64,000 bases of DNA from Gigaspora rosea (Eukaryota; Glomeromycota; Glomeromycetes; Diversisporales; Gigasporaceae): NCBI GenBank assembly GCA_003550325.1, contig QKWP01000242.1, positions 39,231 to 103,230 on the forward strand. Direction: 5' to 3'. This document shows, piece by piece, positions 24,491 to 38,013 of the stretch. Made by a program: the position numbers and the translations under genes. How positions within the stretch are numbered: the stretch's first letter is position 1; every line of letters begins with the position of its first letter. The notes beneath the pieces were generated by a model. That model had not been told where the DNA came from. It saw only the letters and a list, made by a program, of their open reading frames with translations, and did not search any database.

Positions 24491-25226
24491 TTACATGAAA
24501 TACATTTTGCATATTCTTTTTGGATGCCATTTTAATCTCCACTTATATGGAGATCTGATATTAGCTATTTCATAATTCTTGTATCCTAAAGTAGTATAAG
24601 TTCATCATAGCTTTTAATAAAATATTTTAAAATACAATAAATGCTTGATAATAAATTAATGCTTTATAAAAATTTTTACCTTCCTGTAACTAAATAGTGC
24701 TCAGAATGTGGGTTAGATTGAATACTACAAATATTTGATTGATGATGTCTGCAATATATAATATATTAATTTTACAAATAAATAAATAAATAGATAAAAA
24801 GATAACCGATGATAAATTTTTTCGTAAATCCCATCCTTTCAAGAAACAATCGTCACAACCTAAATTTTACTAAAATCATTATTATATATGCAATCCTGTC
24901 AAAATTGATACCCTGTCAAACCTGATAAAAAATTAATCTACTAAATCTGTTTCTTTAATAGTTTATAATAATTTCAAATCCGATAACATTTCAATACTGA
25001 TACAAGACCTGTTCACCATTCATACCGGGTTTGGGAGGTTCAACTGTAATAATAAATTTAAAGAGTTAATTATAAATTACTGACCAGAATATATTATGAT
25101 AATAAATGCGGCTATCCAACCTTCAAAACCATGAGCTATCCATCGGCTCTTTTCAAGAATTCCAAACTCTCTATCAACCGATAAAAAACTGCTACTGTTC
25201 GATCACTTTGAGATGGTACAATTGAC
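24491..25226 (-). pseudogene. DPH7-like WD40 gene, decayed and truncated
   Basis: Four exon-like blocks survive in order on the minus strand. 25085-25226 ends AHGFEGWIAAF...YSG; 24859 downward reads CDDCFLKGWDLRKN; 24680-24748 reads HHQSNICSIQSNPHSEHYLV; 24491-24610 starts YDELILL. These match the central WD40 blades of DPH7/WDR85 (WIAAFNYW, YSGGDDGLLRGWDTR, MGVCSIQSSPHREHILATGS, YDEHILLWDTR). DPH7 is the methylesterase of diphthamide synthesis on eEF2. Consensus splice sites remain at several junctions, for example CAG before 24748 and GTAAAA after 24680. TGG of LLWDTR is TAG, a further stop follows, bases are missing before LKWHP, and the N- and C-terminal parts are absent. A working copy should exist elsewhere in the genome. 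Confidence 0.65.
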
Positions 25227-27615
25227 CTATGATTGCTATTTATTGGATAGTAAAAAAAACTATTAATAAATAAATAAAATGATGATAGCTTCTACAGTAT
25301 AAGAATCAATTCCATTGCTACCTTAATCCTAGACAATTAGTCAAGAGAAAGACATAACTTATTATCACCATTTATAGTATACAAAGTAATAAGATAAAGT
25401 TGTGACTTTTTAAATTAGCAATAATAAAAAAAGTTAGTATATTGCAAAAAAAAAATAATAATAAATAAAAAAAAATCAATAATTTATAATAATAGTGATG
25501 TGATAAATTCAAACATGCACTTTAACTTGATTAAACCGATATAAACAAACTTTTCCTGATGCATCCGTTAATGCAAGAATCATTGATAATAAATACGCTT
25601 ATGTGATCTTGGTTATAAGAAAAATAAATCAATTTATAAAAAGCGATTATGAATAAATAATTATGGACAACCCATTTCATGTCCAATATTGCAAAAGTCT
25701 CGATTTTTTTCCTATTAAATCATTATATAAAATTATTTTAATTCCTTTAAGAAATGAGAAAGTAAATGAGAAAGTAAATCTTTAAATGTTTTATATATAC
25801 CGGTAAACTAATTTACATAGCAAAAGATTCATTGTTCATGATCTGATATAATAATAATCTCCTTAATCTCTTCTTAGGTTGAGATGATACTTTTTTCAGA
25901 ATTATCAATATTTTCGTTGTCTTCAGGGTCGTACTCAAAATATTTTATTTCTGAATCAGCCCAATTGGTAATTGCCATATACTAAAAATTGAATTCAACC
26001 GAACCTGCACTATACGCAGTGTCCAGCAATTAATGAATGATGATTTTTATTTAAATACAAATAAAAAACAATTAAGATTTTTCTGGTAATAGTTTTATTA
26101 AATAGAATAAAAAATAATATTTAAACCATTGAGTTGTGCCATAATACTTCATAATACTTATGAATAAGGTAACCGTAAATTAATCAACTTCGATAATTTA
26201 CACTCTCGGGATTTTATGTTGTACATACAAACCTTAATTTATTGAATTTTATTGGCTATATATATAAACAAAGAATGCATCTGTTAGTTATGTGGATGTA
26301 ATATTAAATAGAATCGAAGCTAATATGGCAATAGGGTTAGAATGCATTGATCTAGATAAATGGAGTTGGAAGATGTAGGTATGTTTAAAAAGAATAAAGC
26401 AGAAAATAGAAAAGTAAAGTGGATAGTTGTCTGATACGTAATATAGTAATCAATTATTCTTTTCTTTGATTGATAAATAAAATCTTACATTTAAGTTTAT
26501 AATAAATTGAATTATAGGGGTAATTTATGTAAAAATACGAGGGTTTGAAGGGAGAATTCATAGTACTAAGTAAGGATGTTTCGTTATAAATAATATAACG
26601 CAAACCAATTTGAATGGTAATTTAAAGCGATTAAAGATAAGCATTCAGTTTATAATTTGTAAAATTACAATTAAGAAACACAGAGCATAAATCGGGGGTT
26701 TTTTTTGATTATTTATGATTTGTAAGCTATCGCAAAGCAAAGATCACGGGGAGAGTCCAGACACTTACCATACATGTGAATTTATAATTACCAAAGTCAT
26801 ATGATATATATTTCGAATATTTTAGCAAGTACGTACAAATCATATGGGCGAAAATATCCAGTAAAACCGTAATTATTAAAAATTAGCTGATATAATAACA
26901 AAACAATCAGTACATATTGACACCAGGGCGAAAACGGTCGGGACACTGAAACAACAACCACGACAATCTCAGTACGTCGAGAAACGGCCAAAAGATCGTA
27001 TTATTATGCCACTTAGTAATAGATCAGAGTATGTTTATTTTATGTTAGGGCGTATAGAGTCTTTTGCAAACGAATTATTTGGAATCACTCATAATCTATT
27101 TTTCTTTAGGGTGAAAGTGCATTTATTATATACTTTTAATTTACTTAGGACAACGTATACAATTAAATGATAAGAAATTGTTATTATTGATGATTTAATA
27201 AATGAATAATATTTACTTTTAATAAGTTATAAAAGAATAAATAAATTATTGTTAAAATATAATACGTGAAAAAACATTAATCACAATTACAATTAAAATT
27301 GCTATGTATATATCAAATTTTTTAAATATAAGTTAATATATAAAAAAATAACATTTCTCAGAAGAGCCAGTTTAACTCTAAAAACTACCAAGTTGACCAG
27401 AAAAAAAAGAAGGATCAACTATCACATTACTACATTAATATTAATTATTACACAAGGAAAACTAGCTAGAAACTATAAATAATATTAATTCTTTATTTTA
27501 AATTATTTTGGATGGTGAAATTACGAAAAAACATAAATATAAAGATCAATAAACACACGTACAAATTTGTTACAATATATATGTATGCAGTATTTGCATT
27601 TAAAGACATAAATGA
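25227..27615. other. AT-rich intergenic region, no secure gene
   Basis: Only fragments. A 34-residue ORF on the minus strand (25874-25978, MAITNWADSEIKYFEYDPED...) has acidic, protein-like composition but no recognised family. The ORF at 26797-26991 looks random. The first part may hold undetectable remains of the DPH7-like gene's 5' end. Confidence 0.35.
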
Positions 27616-27697
27616 ACAATATGTAACGTAATACATATGTACCTTTCAATAAATTTGATGATTTCATATGTAACACATTTATCTTTCTTGAGACAAG

Positions 27698-28403
27698 ATG
27701 TCAAATTATAATAATATGTTCGAAAAGCAGCCAGAACAAAAAAATTGACAGTTCATCAGATATTACTCAACTAGTCAACAATGTTACCAAATTGCATTTA
27801 GAAAATGACAAGTCACAAGATTTTGTTAACGAAATTATTGAAGAAATGTGTAATCTTTATGATAATGAAAGATTGAAAGGCAAAAAGGAACTTTCAATTC
27901 TTGAAACGTTAGAACAATTTCTAGTAAACAAAAAACAAAATCCAGATGATGTTATCAACTTTTGTTTAAATGATCAAGTCCATCCTATAATTCAAATCAT
28001 TATTGCAAGCTGTTATTGTTACGGCAAATGGGTTGAAGAGGATAAACATAAGGCTTTCATTTATTATCAAAAATCTGCAGAGATGGGTGACGTTAGAGGA
28101 ATGTTTGCACTTGGCAGTTGTTATCATAATGGAATTGGTGTTGAAAAGGACGAACATAAGGCTTTCATTCATTATCAAACATCTGCAGAAATGGGTTACG
28201 CTGATGGAACATTTAATGTTGGATATTGTTATCTATATGGAATTGGAACTGGGAAGGATGATCATAAGGCTTTCATTTATTATCAAAAATCTGCAGAGAT
28301 GGGTGACGTTAGTGGAATGTCAAAAATTGCTGAATGTTACCGAAATGGAATTGGAATAGGAAGAGATCTAGATATTGGTATCAAAGGTAAATTTTTAGTT
28401 TAA
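27698..28403 (+). pseudogene. Sel1-repeat protein, damaged N-terminus (copy 2)
   Basis: The ancestral start appears to be the ATG at 27698 (MSNYNNMFEKQ...). A 4-nt expansion of an A run near 27743 relative to copy 1 shifts the frame and makes an early stop. The frame then continues from about 27750 with HLENDKSQDFVNEIIEEMCN and roughly four Sel1-like repeats (GIGVEKDEHKAFIHYQTSAE). Near the 3' end an 11-12-nt loss relative to copy 1 changes the tail before the GTAAAT donor. Sel1 solenoids are protein-interaction scaffolds. The two copies differ in repeat number (about four against seven). Probably a pseudogene. Confidence 0.7.
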
Positions 28404-28769
28404 AATTGTGCGACTACATTGTAAAATATCACACCATTCATAAGATCAGGTGCTATTGATTAAGATTATAATGATGTATTAAGCGATTCATAAGAGAAAT
28501 ATTGATTATAATCGATTTTAAGAAAAAAGAACTTTTACACCTGATCATTATGTTTGATTGATATTCAGAGCAAAAATTATAATACTCATTCATTATATAC
28601 AGTATCAATATATATAATATATACTTATTTAATAATTTTGTACATTTAAATCGCGATTAGAGAAAAGGATTTAACATTGGGTATTATATCATAATTATTA
28701 TTATAAAATATATTGTTATTATTTATTTTCGATAAAAATTTTATAAATAATTTTATAAATAATTAATAG

Positions 28770-30005
28770 TTACAAATGAATGGATATATAATGCAGAAAT
28801 TGAAGATGGCTTGAAAAAAATATTAACAGAAAATAAATATTTCTTATGACGAATTTAATGATATTAAAGAAATAGGTAGAGGTGGATTTGCAACTGTATT
28901 TCGTGCTAAATGGTATGATAAAAGTCAAAATGTGACCAGACTTGTTGCGCTTAAATTACTTCATAAATCAAATAATCATCATGAAGAATTTATAATAGAG
29001 GTAATTTTTTAAATATTTTTATTAATTATGTTATTCGTGGTTTATCATTTATGTTAATAATTTGAACGTATTATATTTTATTTCAATAATAAGTTAAAAG
29101 CATATTGTGATATTAGTCTTAAAGATCCAACATTTTTAAAATGTTTCGGTATATCAAAAGACATAGCTTCTAAAGACTATATTCTTGTCATGGATTATGC
29201 CTTAAAAGGTTGTTTACGCGATAATCTACTTACCATAGCACAAATGGATTGGATGGACAAATTAAACCTGCTACAATGTACTGCATCAGATCTTCATATA
29301 ATTCATTCTCATGATCTTATTCATCGTGATTTACATAGCGGAAATATACTACTTAATAGTTTTAAAAGCGCGTACATTGCAGATTTGGGCCTTTCGATAA
29401 CAGCTAATATTGCATTAAATTCAAAATCTGATAGAATTTGTGGAATTTTGCCTTATATTGCCCCTGAAGTTTTGAATAAATGTCCATATACTAAAGCATC
29501 TGATATTTATTCATTTGGTATAATCATGTGGGAAATTTTATACGGTAAACCCGTACCTTTTGAGCTAAAATCAAAATTACAGTCAAAATTACAATTTCAA
29601 ATACAAGTATGTAACGGTTTACGGCCACATATTTATGATGATATAGCAAAGTGCTATGCAGATTTAATGAAGAAATGTTGGAATATAGAACCAAATGAAC
29701 GACCAACAGCAACTGAAATATGTGATATTTTTGCCAAATGGCAGAATAATGAAATTATTTTATCTGAATTATCTGAATCTGATAAAAAATTACTGAACGT
29801 AAAAAATGATGATATACATGAATCTATTGATTCAAATTATAAAAGTTGCTTTATTTCGTCTAATAAATGTCGAGGTAATTATAATCTTATTTTTTAAAAT
29901 ACATTTTACTATTCTATATCATAGCATTATTTATTAATAATTCTTTTTATAGATACCGGTAGTGAAATTTATGAATTGGAAATACCAGATACCATCGATG
30001 AATAG
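28770..30005 (+). pseudogene. Tyrosine-kinase-like protein kinase, three exons, damaged (copy 2)
   Basis: Exons 28770-29000, 29094-29874 and 29953-30005 correspond one to one to copy 1, with GT-AG introns. The kinase has GRGGFATVF, VALKLL, the intact catalytic loop IHRDLHSGNIL, IADLG, IAPEVL and KASDIYSFG. The final exon gives TGSEIYELEIPDTIDE and a TAG stop in frame. Just before the kinase domain 14 nt present in copy 1 (coding QLSWI) are missing, which puts the upstream segment out of frame. The kinase core alone remains open, so a shortened product is conceivable, but pseudogene status is more likely. Confidence 0.7.
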
Positions 30006-30408
30006 GGCAACTTCCATTTGGAAAAACAATGCTACACTATAGAATATTACAGATAATTGTATTGGTGTTTATATAATATAGTCAAACTCAGTTATATTAC
30101 CTTTTTGTCTAAAGAGTTTTAGTATATAACTTAGGTAGAGATATAACTAAGCTAAAATTTAACAGTTAACAATTATGCATTTTATACTGCTAAATAATGG
30201 GCATATAAATATAACTTGGTGGTGATATAAATGAGGTTTGATTCTGATTTTTTACCTTTGGTTAAAGGTTGGATATTTTCCTTCAATTTTTTTACGTTTT
30301 GTATTAAGCTATTAAACTTTTGTATTAAACATCTTGATAGATTTTAAATATGCAATTTTATATAGAAGTTATTCAGTTTTTTGCATTATATGCGTGCTCC
30401 AAAGATGA

Positions 30409-31333
30409 TTTTCAGTAATGATGATCTTAACTTTCATTTTAGCCTGGTTTCATTTTAATTTGTGACTAGAGCTCTGATATACCGAAATTATCAACCATAA
30501 TTATTTCATCCTTTGGAATGTTCTAGCATATTTCGGAATTATCTCTTAAACTGTTTCTCCTGTAAATTTGCCCTGAATTTTTCAATTTCGATTGGACATT
30601 TATGTAGTGTATTACACCGAAAAATTATAAATTAATTATTTAAAATTCTACAGTTCGCTAAAATTTGATCACGAAATCACACGATAGTTAAAGGTTTATA
30701 AACCTTTTATGACCTCGCAATCCTGTGATCAAGTTTGGGTTCGTTGGAATCATCTCATCAAAGTGATTATTTGATGGTAAAATCATCCAAAAGGAACTAG
30801 TCTATCTAAGTTATTCAATTTTAAATTATTCATATTTAATTAGAGTTGCTTGCTACTCTGCGTCTTTTTAGACTTGATTTGCGGCCTTTGCGATGCCTTT
30901 TTTTCCGCAGGAAAATGTAAAATCGCAGTCAGTTTATGCAATTGTCATTATTAATACAGTAAATAAATATCAAAATTCATGTTATTTATTTAATGCAGAT
31001 TACGTATCGTATAAAAAATTTAATTATATTATATTCTTTTACAAAAATATAGATGTTTTAATGTTGCAAAATACGTATATATATTAGATAACGACATAAA
31101 TTATTGCAATTTTGCGATATTGTGACATTTTTATAATTTGAATCATTTTAACTTTTTTAATAATAAACTTGACGATAAGTCATAACTCTAGCTGCAAGCA
31201 ATACTAATTTTAATAGTAATTATAAGAATTTATCATTGTAAAAAGTACCAGATTATTTATTAAACGTTATAAATCATAAATAATATATATATATATATAT
31301 AATAAATTTTTATCTCTATATTATTTTTGATAT
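30409..31333. other. AT-rich intergenic, no gene seen
   Basis: No recognisable ORF; the 64-residue frame at 30893-31087 lacks features. A TA microsatellite lies at 31283-31301. Confidence 0.45.
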
Positions 31334-32191
31334 TGTTACTATTGTTTTGGGAGAGCGTTACTCCAATAGTAAACGGGAATTCTATAAATAATAGTCGTTA
31401 AACAAGTAAGCACGTGATATACGGTCACGAAATCTTTATATTTAATTCCGGTGATCAGTGTATTCGATCAAATCGAGGACTATGCAACCCAGGGGTTGAT
31501 CTATATACGTGATTTAAGAGATGTGATACGAGAATAAGGATAAGAATTATTATATGTGGTTAATAACGCTTGAGGGCGGGGTAAAAATGGTAATTAAAGA
31601 AAACAGTGGATAAAGTTATTATTAATAGAGATAATTAAATAGAGTTTCCGAGACAAATAAATAAAATAATTAATGTATTAATTTCGTACTAATCTTTTAA
31701 CACAATTTAACTTATTGAGAAATCGATTCTTAAACTTTCAATTAACTTATTTAAAGACATCGAAGTCTGAGAAAACTTTATTAGCGCGAAATGAAGGTCC
31801 TTAAATACATTTTAATTTGCTATAAACTACTGCGCAACATATTTCTCACGATACTTTATGCCCTCAAGGCTTTGAAGCATTCGTGCTTCTATGCCCCAAG
31901 GCTTCGAAGCATTCGTACTTTTGGCCCACGAGCATCAATGCTCTAAAATAATTAAAGCCGCCCTACGTCATTCACATAAGCCATGATGACGATAACTAAT
32001 GGATTACAGGTACCAGGGATCAACAATTTCCGGTTTAACCAACAATTTACACTTCGTGACCTCACATGTCATTCAAATAAGGAAAATAAACAAATAAACA
32101 AGAAAAATAAAACGTTACAAAAAAAAATATAATAAAAAAAATTATCCGAAGTTCTATCTAAGCCGTAATCTAAGTCACGAGAACCGTGACA
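31334..32191 (-). repeat. Gypsy LTR, downstream copy (3' LTR)
   Basis: 858 bp, on the plus strand TGTTACTATTG...CCGTGACA. Matches 38014-38930. It keeps many CpG dinucleotides where the other LTR has TG or CA. Confidence 0.88.
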
Positions 32192-32209
32192 TACTCTCCG
32201 GGTTATTCC

Positions 32210-32430
32210 TGAGCTCCCGCGAAGGACTCGTTAAGGAATTCAGATAGTTCTTCAGTACAAATTTTCTGAGCTCCTCTAAGGAACAATTGAAAGTCTTCCT
32301 CATCTATTTCTAAAATGTCGATACCAACCTGATCAAAAGGTTTTTCTAATTTAATATGATGAAGAGGTTCTCGAGTTTGAGGTTTACCTCTTCGTTGACA
32401 TGTATCACAAGCCTCTATATATCATTTCAT
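32210..32430 (-). mobile_element. Integrase zinc-binding remnant of the gypsy element
   Basis: Minus-strand translation near 32290-32425 includes YIEACDTCQRRGKP followed by a stretch ending FDQVGIDILEI, which matches the zinc-binding end and the start of the catalytic core of a retroviral-type integrase. This shows the gypsy element once had a conventional integrase. Confidence 0.55.
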
Positions 32431-32877
32431 ATCGCTCCTATCTGGGCCAGTATTACCGAACCAAGATTCTCTAATATGTTCCTAACGGGTCAGCATGCAT
32501 AGTATGGGATCTATTTTGTGTAGTTCAAAAGTTTTTCTGGGTCACCCAATTAGTCTTATATAACAATTGATTTCGAACAAGGAAATGTCAAGTCTTTTAT
32601 TTTAGCGCACTAGTGGTATAGTTAGAGGGTATCTTAGACCTGCTGAGGTAATCTATGTAAATTTGATATATGTCTAAATTCATAATGTCCGTTAAGTCAA
32701 ATAAGGGGTATCTAAAAGTGGCATCGGTATGGCAAATAAGAAAAAAAATAAAAATTTTATAGCTTTTTTGGCTGGGACCTAAATTCGCAATAAACTATCG
32801 GTGTTAAGGTGTAATTTTCCTGCCCTATAGATGGTAATGAATGACTATTCCTGCAAGGTCAGAATCTACCTGAACAG

Positions 32878-33171
32878 TTAATTTTGGGGTAACCAGTGAG
32901 AAAATAGTGATTTTAATGCCGAATGATCGGTATAGAGGATAAAAGGAGATCCATGCAGGTACAGCCTGAAATATGAGACCGCCCAAACAACAGCAAGATA
33001 TTCATTCTCTGGCACTGAATAATTTTTTTCAGCTGGGGTCAGTGAACGACTTGCATAGGCCACTACCCTTTCTTTATTATTATTATCAGCTTGAGAGAAT
33101 ATAATACCTAAGGCTAAGTTAGAAGCATCTGTGAGGAGAATAAATAGTCTTGTAAAATCTGGGTATGCCAA
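32878..33171 (-). mobile_element. Gypsy RNase H region
   Basis: Reads FILLTDASNLALGIIFSQ, then VVAYASRSLTPAEKNYS and LYTDHSALKSL, the diagnostic text of Ty3/gypsy RNase H domains. Part of a broken polymerase. Confidence 0.85.
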
Positions 33172-33645
33172 AATAGGGCGTCGTTAACTTTTTCTTAAGT
33201 TCTTCAAATGCCTTCTGTCATTTGGAATTCTATCAATACACTATATTTTACTCCCCTATCTTATATTCTTCTATTGTTTGACCTTCGTAATCGTAATAAT
33301 AATCAAAGAGATCGATATAGGTTAATAGTAGCCTACTCCAAAATTTAAACAGTCCACTGACCATACCTTGGTTACCCTCCCTTTCCGCACTAACCATAAC
33401 TGTTTCTAATAAATCATAATATCTTCTCTCTTCAATTGCTTTGCTATTCTTTTCTTCATGCTTTTCTTCTTCTAATGATTCCTTACTCTTAGTCTCAACT
33501 TCTAAATAAGCAAATATCTGCTCTTCCAACTATTTTTCTTCATATTCCTTATCAGAATCTCTTTTTTCTCTTCCTCCTCACCATTATCCTAAAGTTCTTT
33601 AAATGTAACCATTCACTCTTTCTCTAAAGAGTTTTTGGTTAGCTT

Positions 33646-34038
33646 TCAAAACTCAACAGGGATAGTAATCTTCTTGTTATCCCAAAGAACAGCCATTTTA
33701 GACAAATTCCAGTTGATAGCGGCATTTACCTTCACAAGCCAATCGTTACCAATGATTGCACAATAAGAGTTGGCATCAGTTACTATAAAGTCAATAGGAA
33801 TTTCAACCCCTTCTATACAAAAGAGAAAGTCAGAAATTTTTTCAATAGCTTGCTTACTTTTTCTGTGAATGTTAATCATATTTGCAACGGATAGTCTCTT
33901 GATTCGAATTCCTAATTCACTTAATAAGCGAGAAGCAACAATACTCCCTGAAGACCCACTATCAATTATAAGGGAGATACTTTTACTATGTACAGTAGCA
34001 TCACAATATAAAGCAGTTGCTTTGGTTGTAGGTTGCAT
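33646..34038 (-). mobile_element. Gypsy aspartic protease region
   Basis: 130-residue frame with the retropepsin active-site motif LIIDSGSSGSIVA near residues 24-36 and a downstream YCAIIGNDWL strand, as in Ty3/gypsy proteases. Confidence 0.8.
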
Positions 34039-35872
34039 GTTAACATTTCTCTGCGCTCATTTCTGAATAATAGTTCTTTTCTTTTGTAATAAATGGGTTA
34101 ACTCCTGCCTCATATTAGGTGCAGCTCTTAACAACTGGTTATACATAATATTGGCAGTCTTATCCCTAATATCTGCTACTATAGAATATGGGGTAATTAA
34201 AGAAGAAATTTGAGGTAACTCTTTTTCAATATTCTTCCGTTTAGAAATGGAGTTCGCTTAGTAGGGACCTTTTGGTTGGTTTTTTATTAGGCTCTCTTTG
34301 GCTTGTATCTTTTTTCGGGGACTACTTCAAGTTCTTCTTGTCCTTCAGCCATATCCATATTAGGGTTTACTACTTCCTTAGTTTCTACTAAACCTGAAGA
34401 AGTATTTAGCACTTTTGCATTTTTCTTTTTTCGAAGAATTTCAGTACTAGCAATAGGCTTTTGACACATATGATGATCAGCCGGACAAAATAAATTTTCG
34501 TCATCCTCTGGTATACCCAAGTAGGATGGATTTTCTTGAGAGTTTATTATATTAGAAGTGTTCAACAAGGCATATAAGGCTTGAAGTGGGTCTGGGACAA
34601 CACTATTAGAATTACTGCTACTGCCTGAGGTAGTTTGAGTAGGAGTTTGATGGATAGAGTGGCTATTACTACTAGTATTCCTCAGACTCAAGCACTGCTG
34701 AGATATATATCTGGAGTGCCCACAGTTATAACATACTATTCCCGAATTTTGAGTTGTAGAGGAACCCAGCAGTCAAGACTAAAAGGGTCTCCTTTGATCC
34801 TGTATCTGAGTTATCATTCTGGTAACAACTTCCATCAACCTATTTAAAGCTCTTCAGTTCTATTAGAAGATATATTTTCATTTATAGGGGAAATCGTTCC
34901 TATTATACCTTGTACCCTGTATGTGGGATAATTTATTAGTTGACCAAGAAGGGCTGCATAGATAGGGTTATTTTTATAAGCATTTTCAAAAGCCTTTGCT
35001 TGAGTATAAGCATCTTCAAGAGTATTAGGTGTCAAAGGAGATACTGCCATATTAAGTTTAGGTCGAAGCCCGTCAACAAACATTTGGGCCTTGCCAGTAT
35101 GAGAACATTCAGAAATAATATTATACAAGAGGAGGAAATGAGTCTGACAAAATATAATGTTTTTTCCCTTAAGTAGAAGGGCAAAAAAATATAACACAAT
35201 ATTTTAGAAAAAATTGTCTAAAAACTGATCCAGTAGACCAAATTTATTAATTTTGGTACTATTCGATTCATCATGATGAGAGGAGTCGAATAGTATCAAT
35301 TTCATTTCATTTGGATTACTGGATCAAAAGTTGTAGGCCAAATACTATTGGTCATATCTTTTCTTATAAAATTACTATATAACCAATAGTTTTTTGTGAA
35401 TTTCTTTCGATCCAGTGATCCAAATAGTATAATTTTGATATCATTGGATTTGACTCACTGAGTCAAATCGAATGGTACCTAAATCATCTAAATTGAATTA
35501 CTGCGTCACAAGATATTCAAGTTTTTGTAAAATTTTATATATAAACATATGGATTTTGAAAATATTTTTTATATAGTCTAGAGGCGTTCAATTGCTACTA
35601 TGTGGGAGTACATAACATTAATTGTGGATGCCCCCTATTGGGGTATTGATATCCTCCTAATTCTACTCATTATATTAATCCTTCCATTATAATATGATAA
35701 TCATCTCTGGTCTCTCTAAGCATTTGCTTCCTTTGTGTTAACTGCGCAAACCACATTCCTTCTAGCTCAGGTATTCGAAACTTAGCGATAAAATGATTGA
35801 TAAAGCTTTGTTGAGGAACCAGGTGGTCACGCCATCTATCAATGATGGGTTGCTGGCAGTATTTAAAATTGG

Positions 35873-36890
35873 CATGCACACGATGCACATGTGCACATAT
35901 ATATTTTTATGTGCATAAAATTTTAACAAGTTAAGTGCACAAATGTGCATCCAAATTTTATAAAATAATGCACAAAAAATATGCGCAACTAAAAATTTTA
36001 AATTTTTATGCACAAAAAATTATGTGCATGAGAGAACTTCAAATTTTAATGCACAAAATATATTAATAATATATATTAACGATATTAGTTATAATGATAA
36101 TAATTTGTAATTTGCAAATCTACTACTTTTCTAATTTAAGCAATTACTATCGCTATAAGTAAGTAGACGGAAATGAATTAGAGTAGCTGCACGATGCAGT
36201 CACGCTAAAACCAGGAACATACTAAGTATATTTTACAGATCATTTTTATTTTAATTATCGGAGTTGATGCTGAATTGAGGCCATTATAAAATAAGTATGA
36301 TCATATAAAATTTTAGTTTGATAGGAATAATGATTTTTTTTTATTAATTCATTTTAAGAAAGTCTCAAAAATGTAGTAATAATCTATAACAAACTATTAC
36401 GATAATATAATCATAGAATATTCACACGCAACAATCAAAATAAATATACAAATAGGTAAGAGTCAAATTTTTGCCAAGGACCTTTGCTAATGTATTTAAA
36501 CCTTCAAAACCAATTTGATTCTATTAAGATTTAAATGAGTCAAAAAGGTATTTTTATAAAGTGAATCAGCTATTATTTTTGCACCTTTATCAAAAATCAT
36601 ATTGCTACTAAGATTCAAAGAGGTAACTGTAGTATTTTTACAAAGTGCACTTGAAATAGATTTTACTCCTTCAATATTGGGCCATTAATAAAAAATGTCA
36701 GGAAGGTAATTTTACATATTGGACCTAACCCTAATAATTAAAGAGTGAATTTACATTTCACAGCAGCAAATATTATGAGGACATATGTGATAAAAATATA
36801 TGTGCATGAAAATTTTTTTTATATGCACACGTGTGCAACAGGTTGGTTGTTTGTGCACTCATAACCTTTCCAATTCTTGCACACTGTGCA
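35873..36890. mobile_element. TGCACA-rich inverted-repeat element inside gag
   Basis: Left end ATGCACACGATGCACATGTG, right end on the other strand TATGCACAGTGTGCAAG. Clusters of TGCACA/TGTGCA words occupy the first 170 and last 110 bp. No transposase. Probably a non-autonomous DNA transposon that landed in the gypsy element. Confidence 0.55.
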
Positions 36891-36983
36891 TATAGTTTTA
36901 GATCTGAATTTTAAACACTGGTTGCTAGTTTCTTCTTGTAGTCCACCATGTAGCAGCAGGACCTTTAAGCATCATTGTATCTT

Positions 36984-37650
36984 GATTCCCCGAAAGCTAG
37001 TTACCTGCCAGCTCATTTTACCAACCCCATATCCCCGACAGAACGTTTTACCTACAACACTTTTTGTTGACAGAATCTTTTCTTGACATACCATGTTTTT
37101 GACCTCCTCTTTCCTTGACAGGACATATTTTCGAAAAGACATTTTACTGACCTGACATATTTCAGAAAGAATATGACATATTTCTGACATCTTTTTCTGA
37201 CAAGATCTTTTTCCGATTAGAATTTCGTTTAAATAGGTAGAGTGATATATTCGTGTTCATCATGTCACATGATTAAGCACTCGACCTAAATTAGGGTTAG
37301 GGTAGGGTTAGATTAGGGTTAGATGATAGTATAATTTAGGCTGAGTTGATAGTGCTAGTAAACAAATGATGTAGTTGCATGATTTCACATAATGTAATGA
37401 TCACTGGGTTTATTGTTCTTGTTGGAAAAAGTGCATTCAATAAAACTTAGTGTCAGAGAAAAGTCAAATTAGAAATATGTCATGTTAGATAAACGTCTTG
37501 TCGAAAATATGAGATGTCTAAGAAAGGGGATGTCGAAAACATGGCATGTCGAGAAAAGATTCTGTTAACAAAAAGTGCTGTAGGTGAAACTTTCTGTCAG
37601 GAATATAGTATCAGTAAAATGAGCTAGCAGGTAACTAATTTTCGGGGAAT
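36984..37650. mobile_element. Foldback element with inverted arms of about 200 bp
   Basis: GATTCCCCGAAAGCTAGTTA on the left pairs with GATTCCCCGAAAATTAGTTA on the other strand at the right, and similarity continues for roughly 200 bp through repeated TTGACA/TCGACA words and ACACTTTTTGTTGACAGAAT. The middle holds telomere-like TTAGGG words (37290-37325). No transposase seen. Confidence 0.7.
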
Positions 37651-38013
37651 CATACCAGAATCTTAAGCATTGGTACAATTATAGAAATCTTCTAAAAAGG
37701 AGATATTTGGTTAGCTTCAAAAGCTTTCTTTACATCCTTCAGCTATGTTATAGGTCTTGATCCCACTTTGGAATTCAGGATATGTTATAGTGCTAAGTTC
37801 TCAGAGATTACTAGCAAGATTTACCTGTGGTAGTGAAGTCGGCTTGTATTTGCTGGATTAAAGCAGCTATTTGGTTTGCCAAATTGTGCATAGGATTGTT
37901 TAAATTAAGGGCAGGAGGTGGAATTTGTTGTTGTTGTTGAGGTGGTTGTTGAGCCATTTCAATCTCAATTTATAGAAAATTCGTTAGAATTCTTCTACAT
38001 AATTAGCACCAAA

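Larger units (their letters stand above)
27616..30408 (+). repeat. Inverted segmental duplication, copy 2
   Basis: Partner of 4183-9550 in opposite orientation. It retains the uninterrupted TA site (near 30324) at the position where copy 1 carries a transposon, and has three fewer 108-bp Sel1 units. Confidence 0.85.
34690..37957 (-). mobile_element. Gypsy gag region with insertions
   Basis: Gag-like text runs from MAQQPPQQQQQIPPPALNL at 37957, through a capsid-type block at 35670-35888 and another at 34844-35197, to a zinc knuckle CYNCGHSRYISQQC near 34690-34740. Two inverted-repeat elements lie between the first two blocks, and a palindromic stretch of about 400 bp occupies 35200-35600. Broken. 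Confidence 0.7.
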
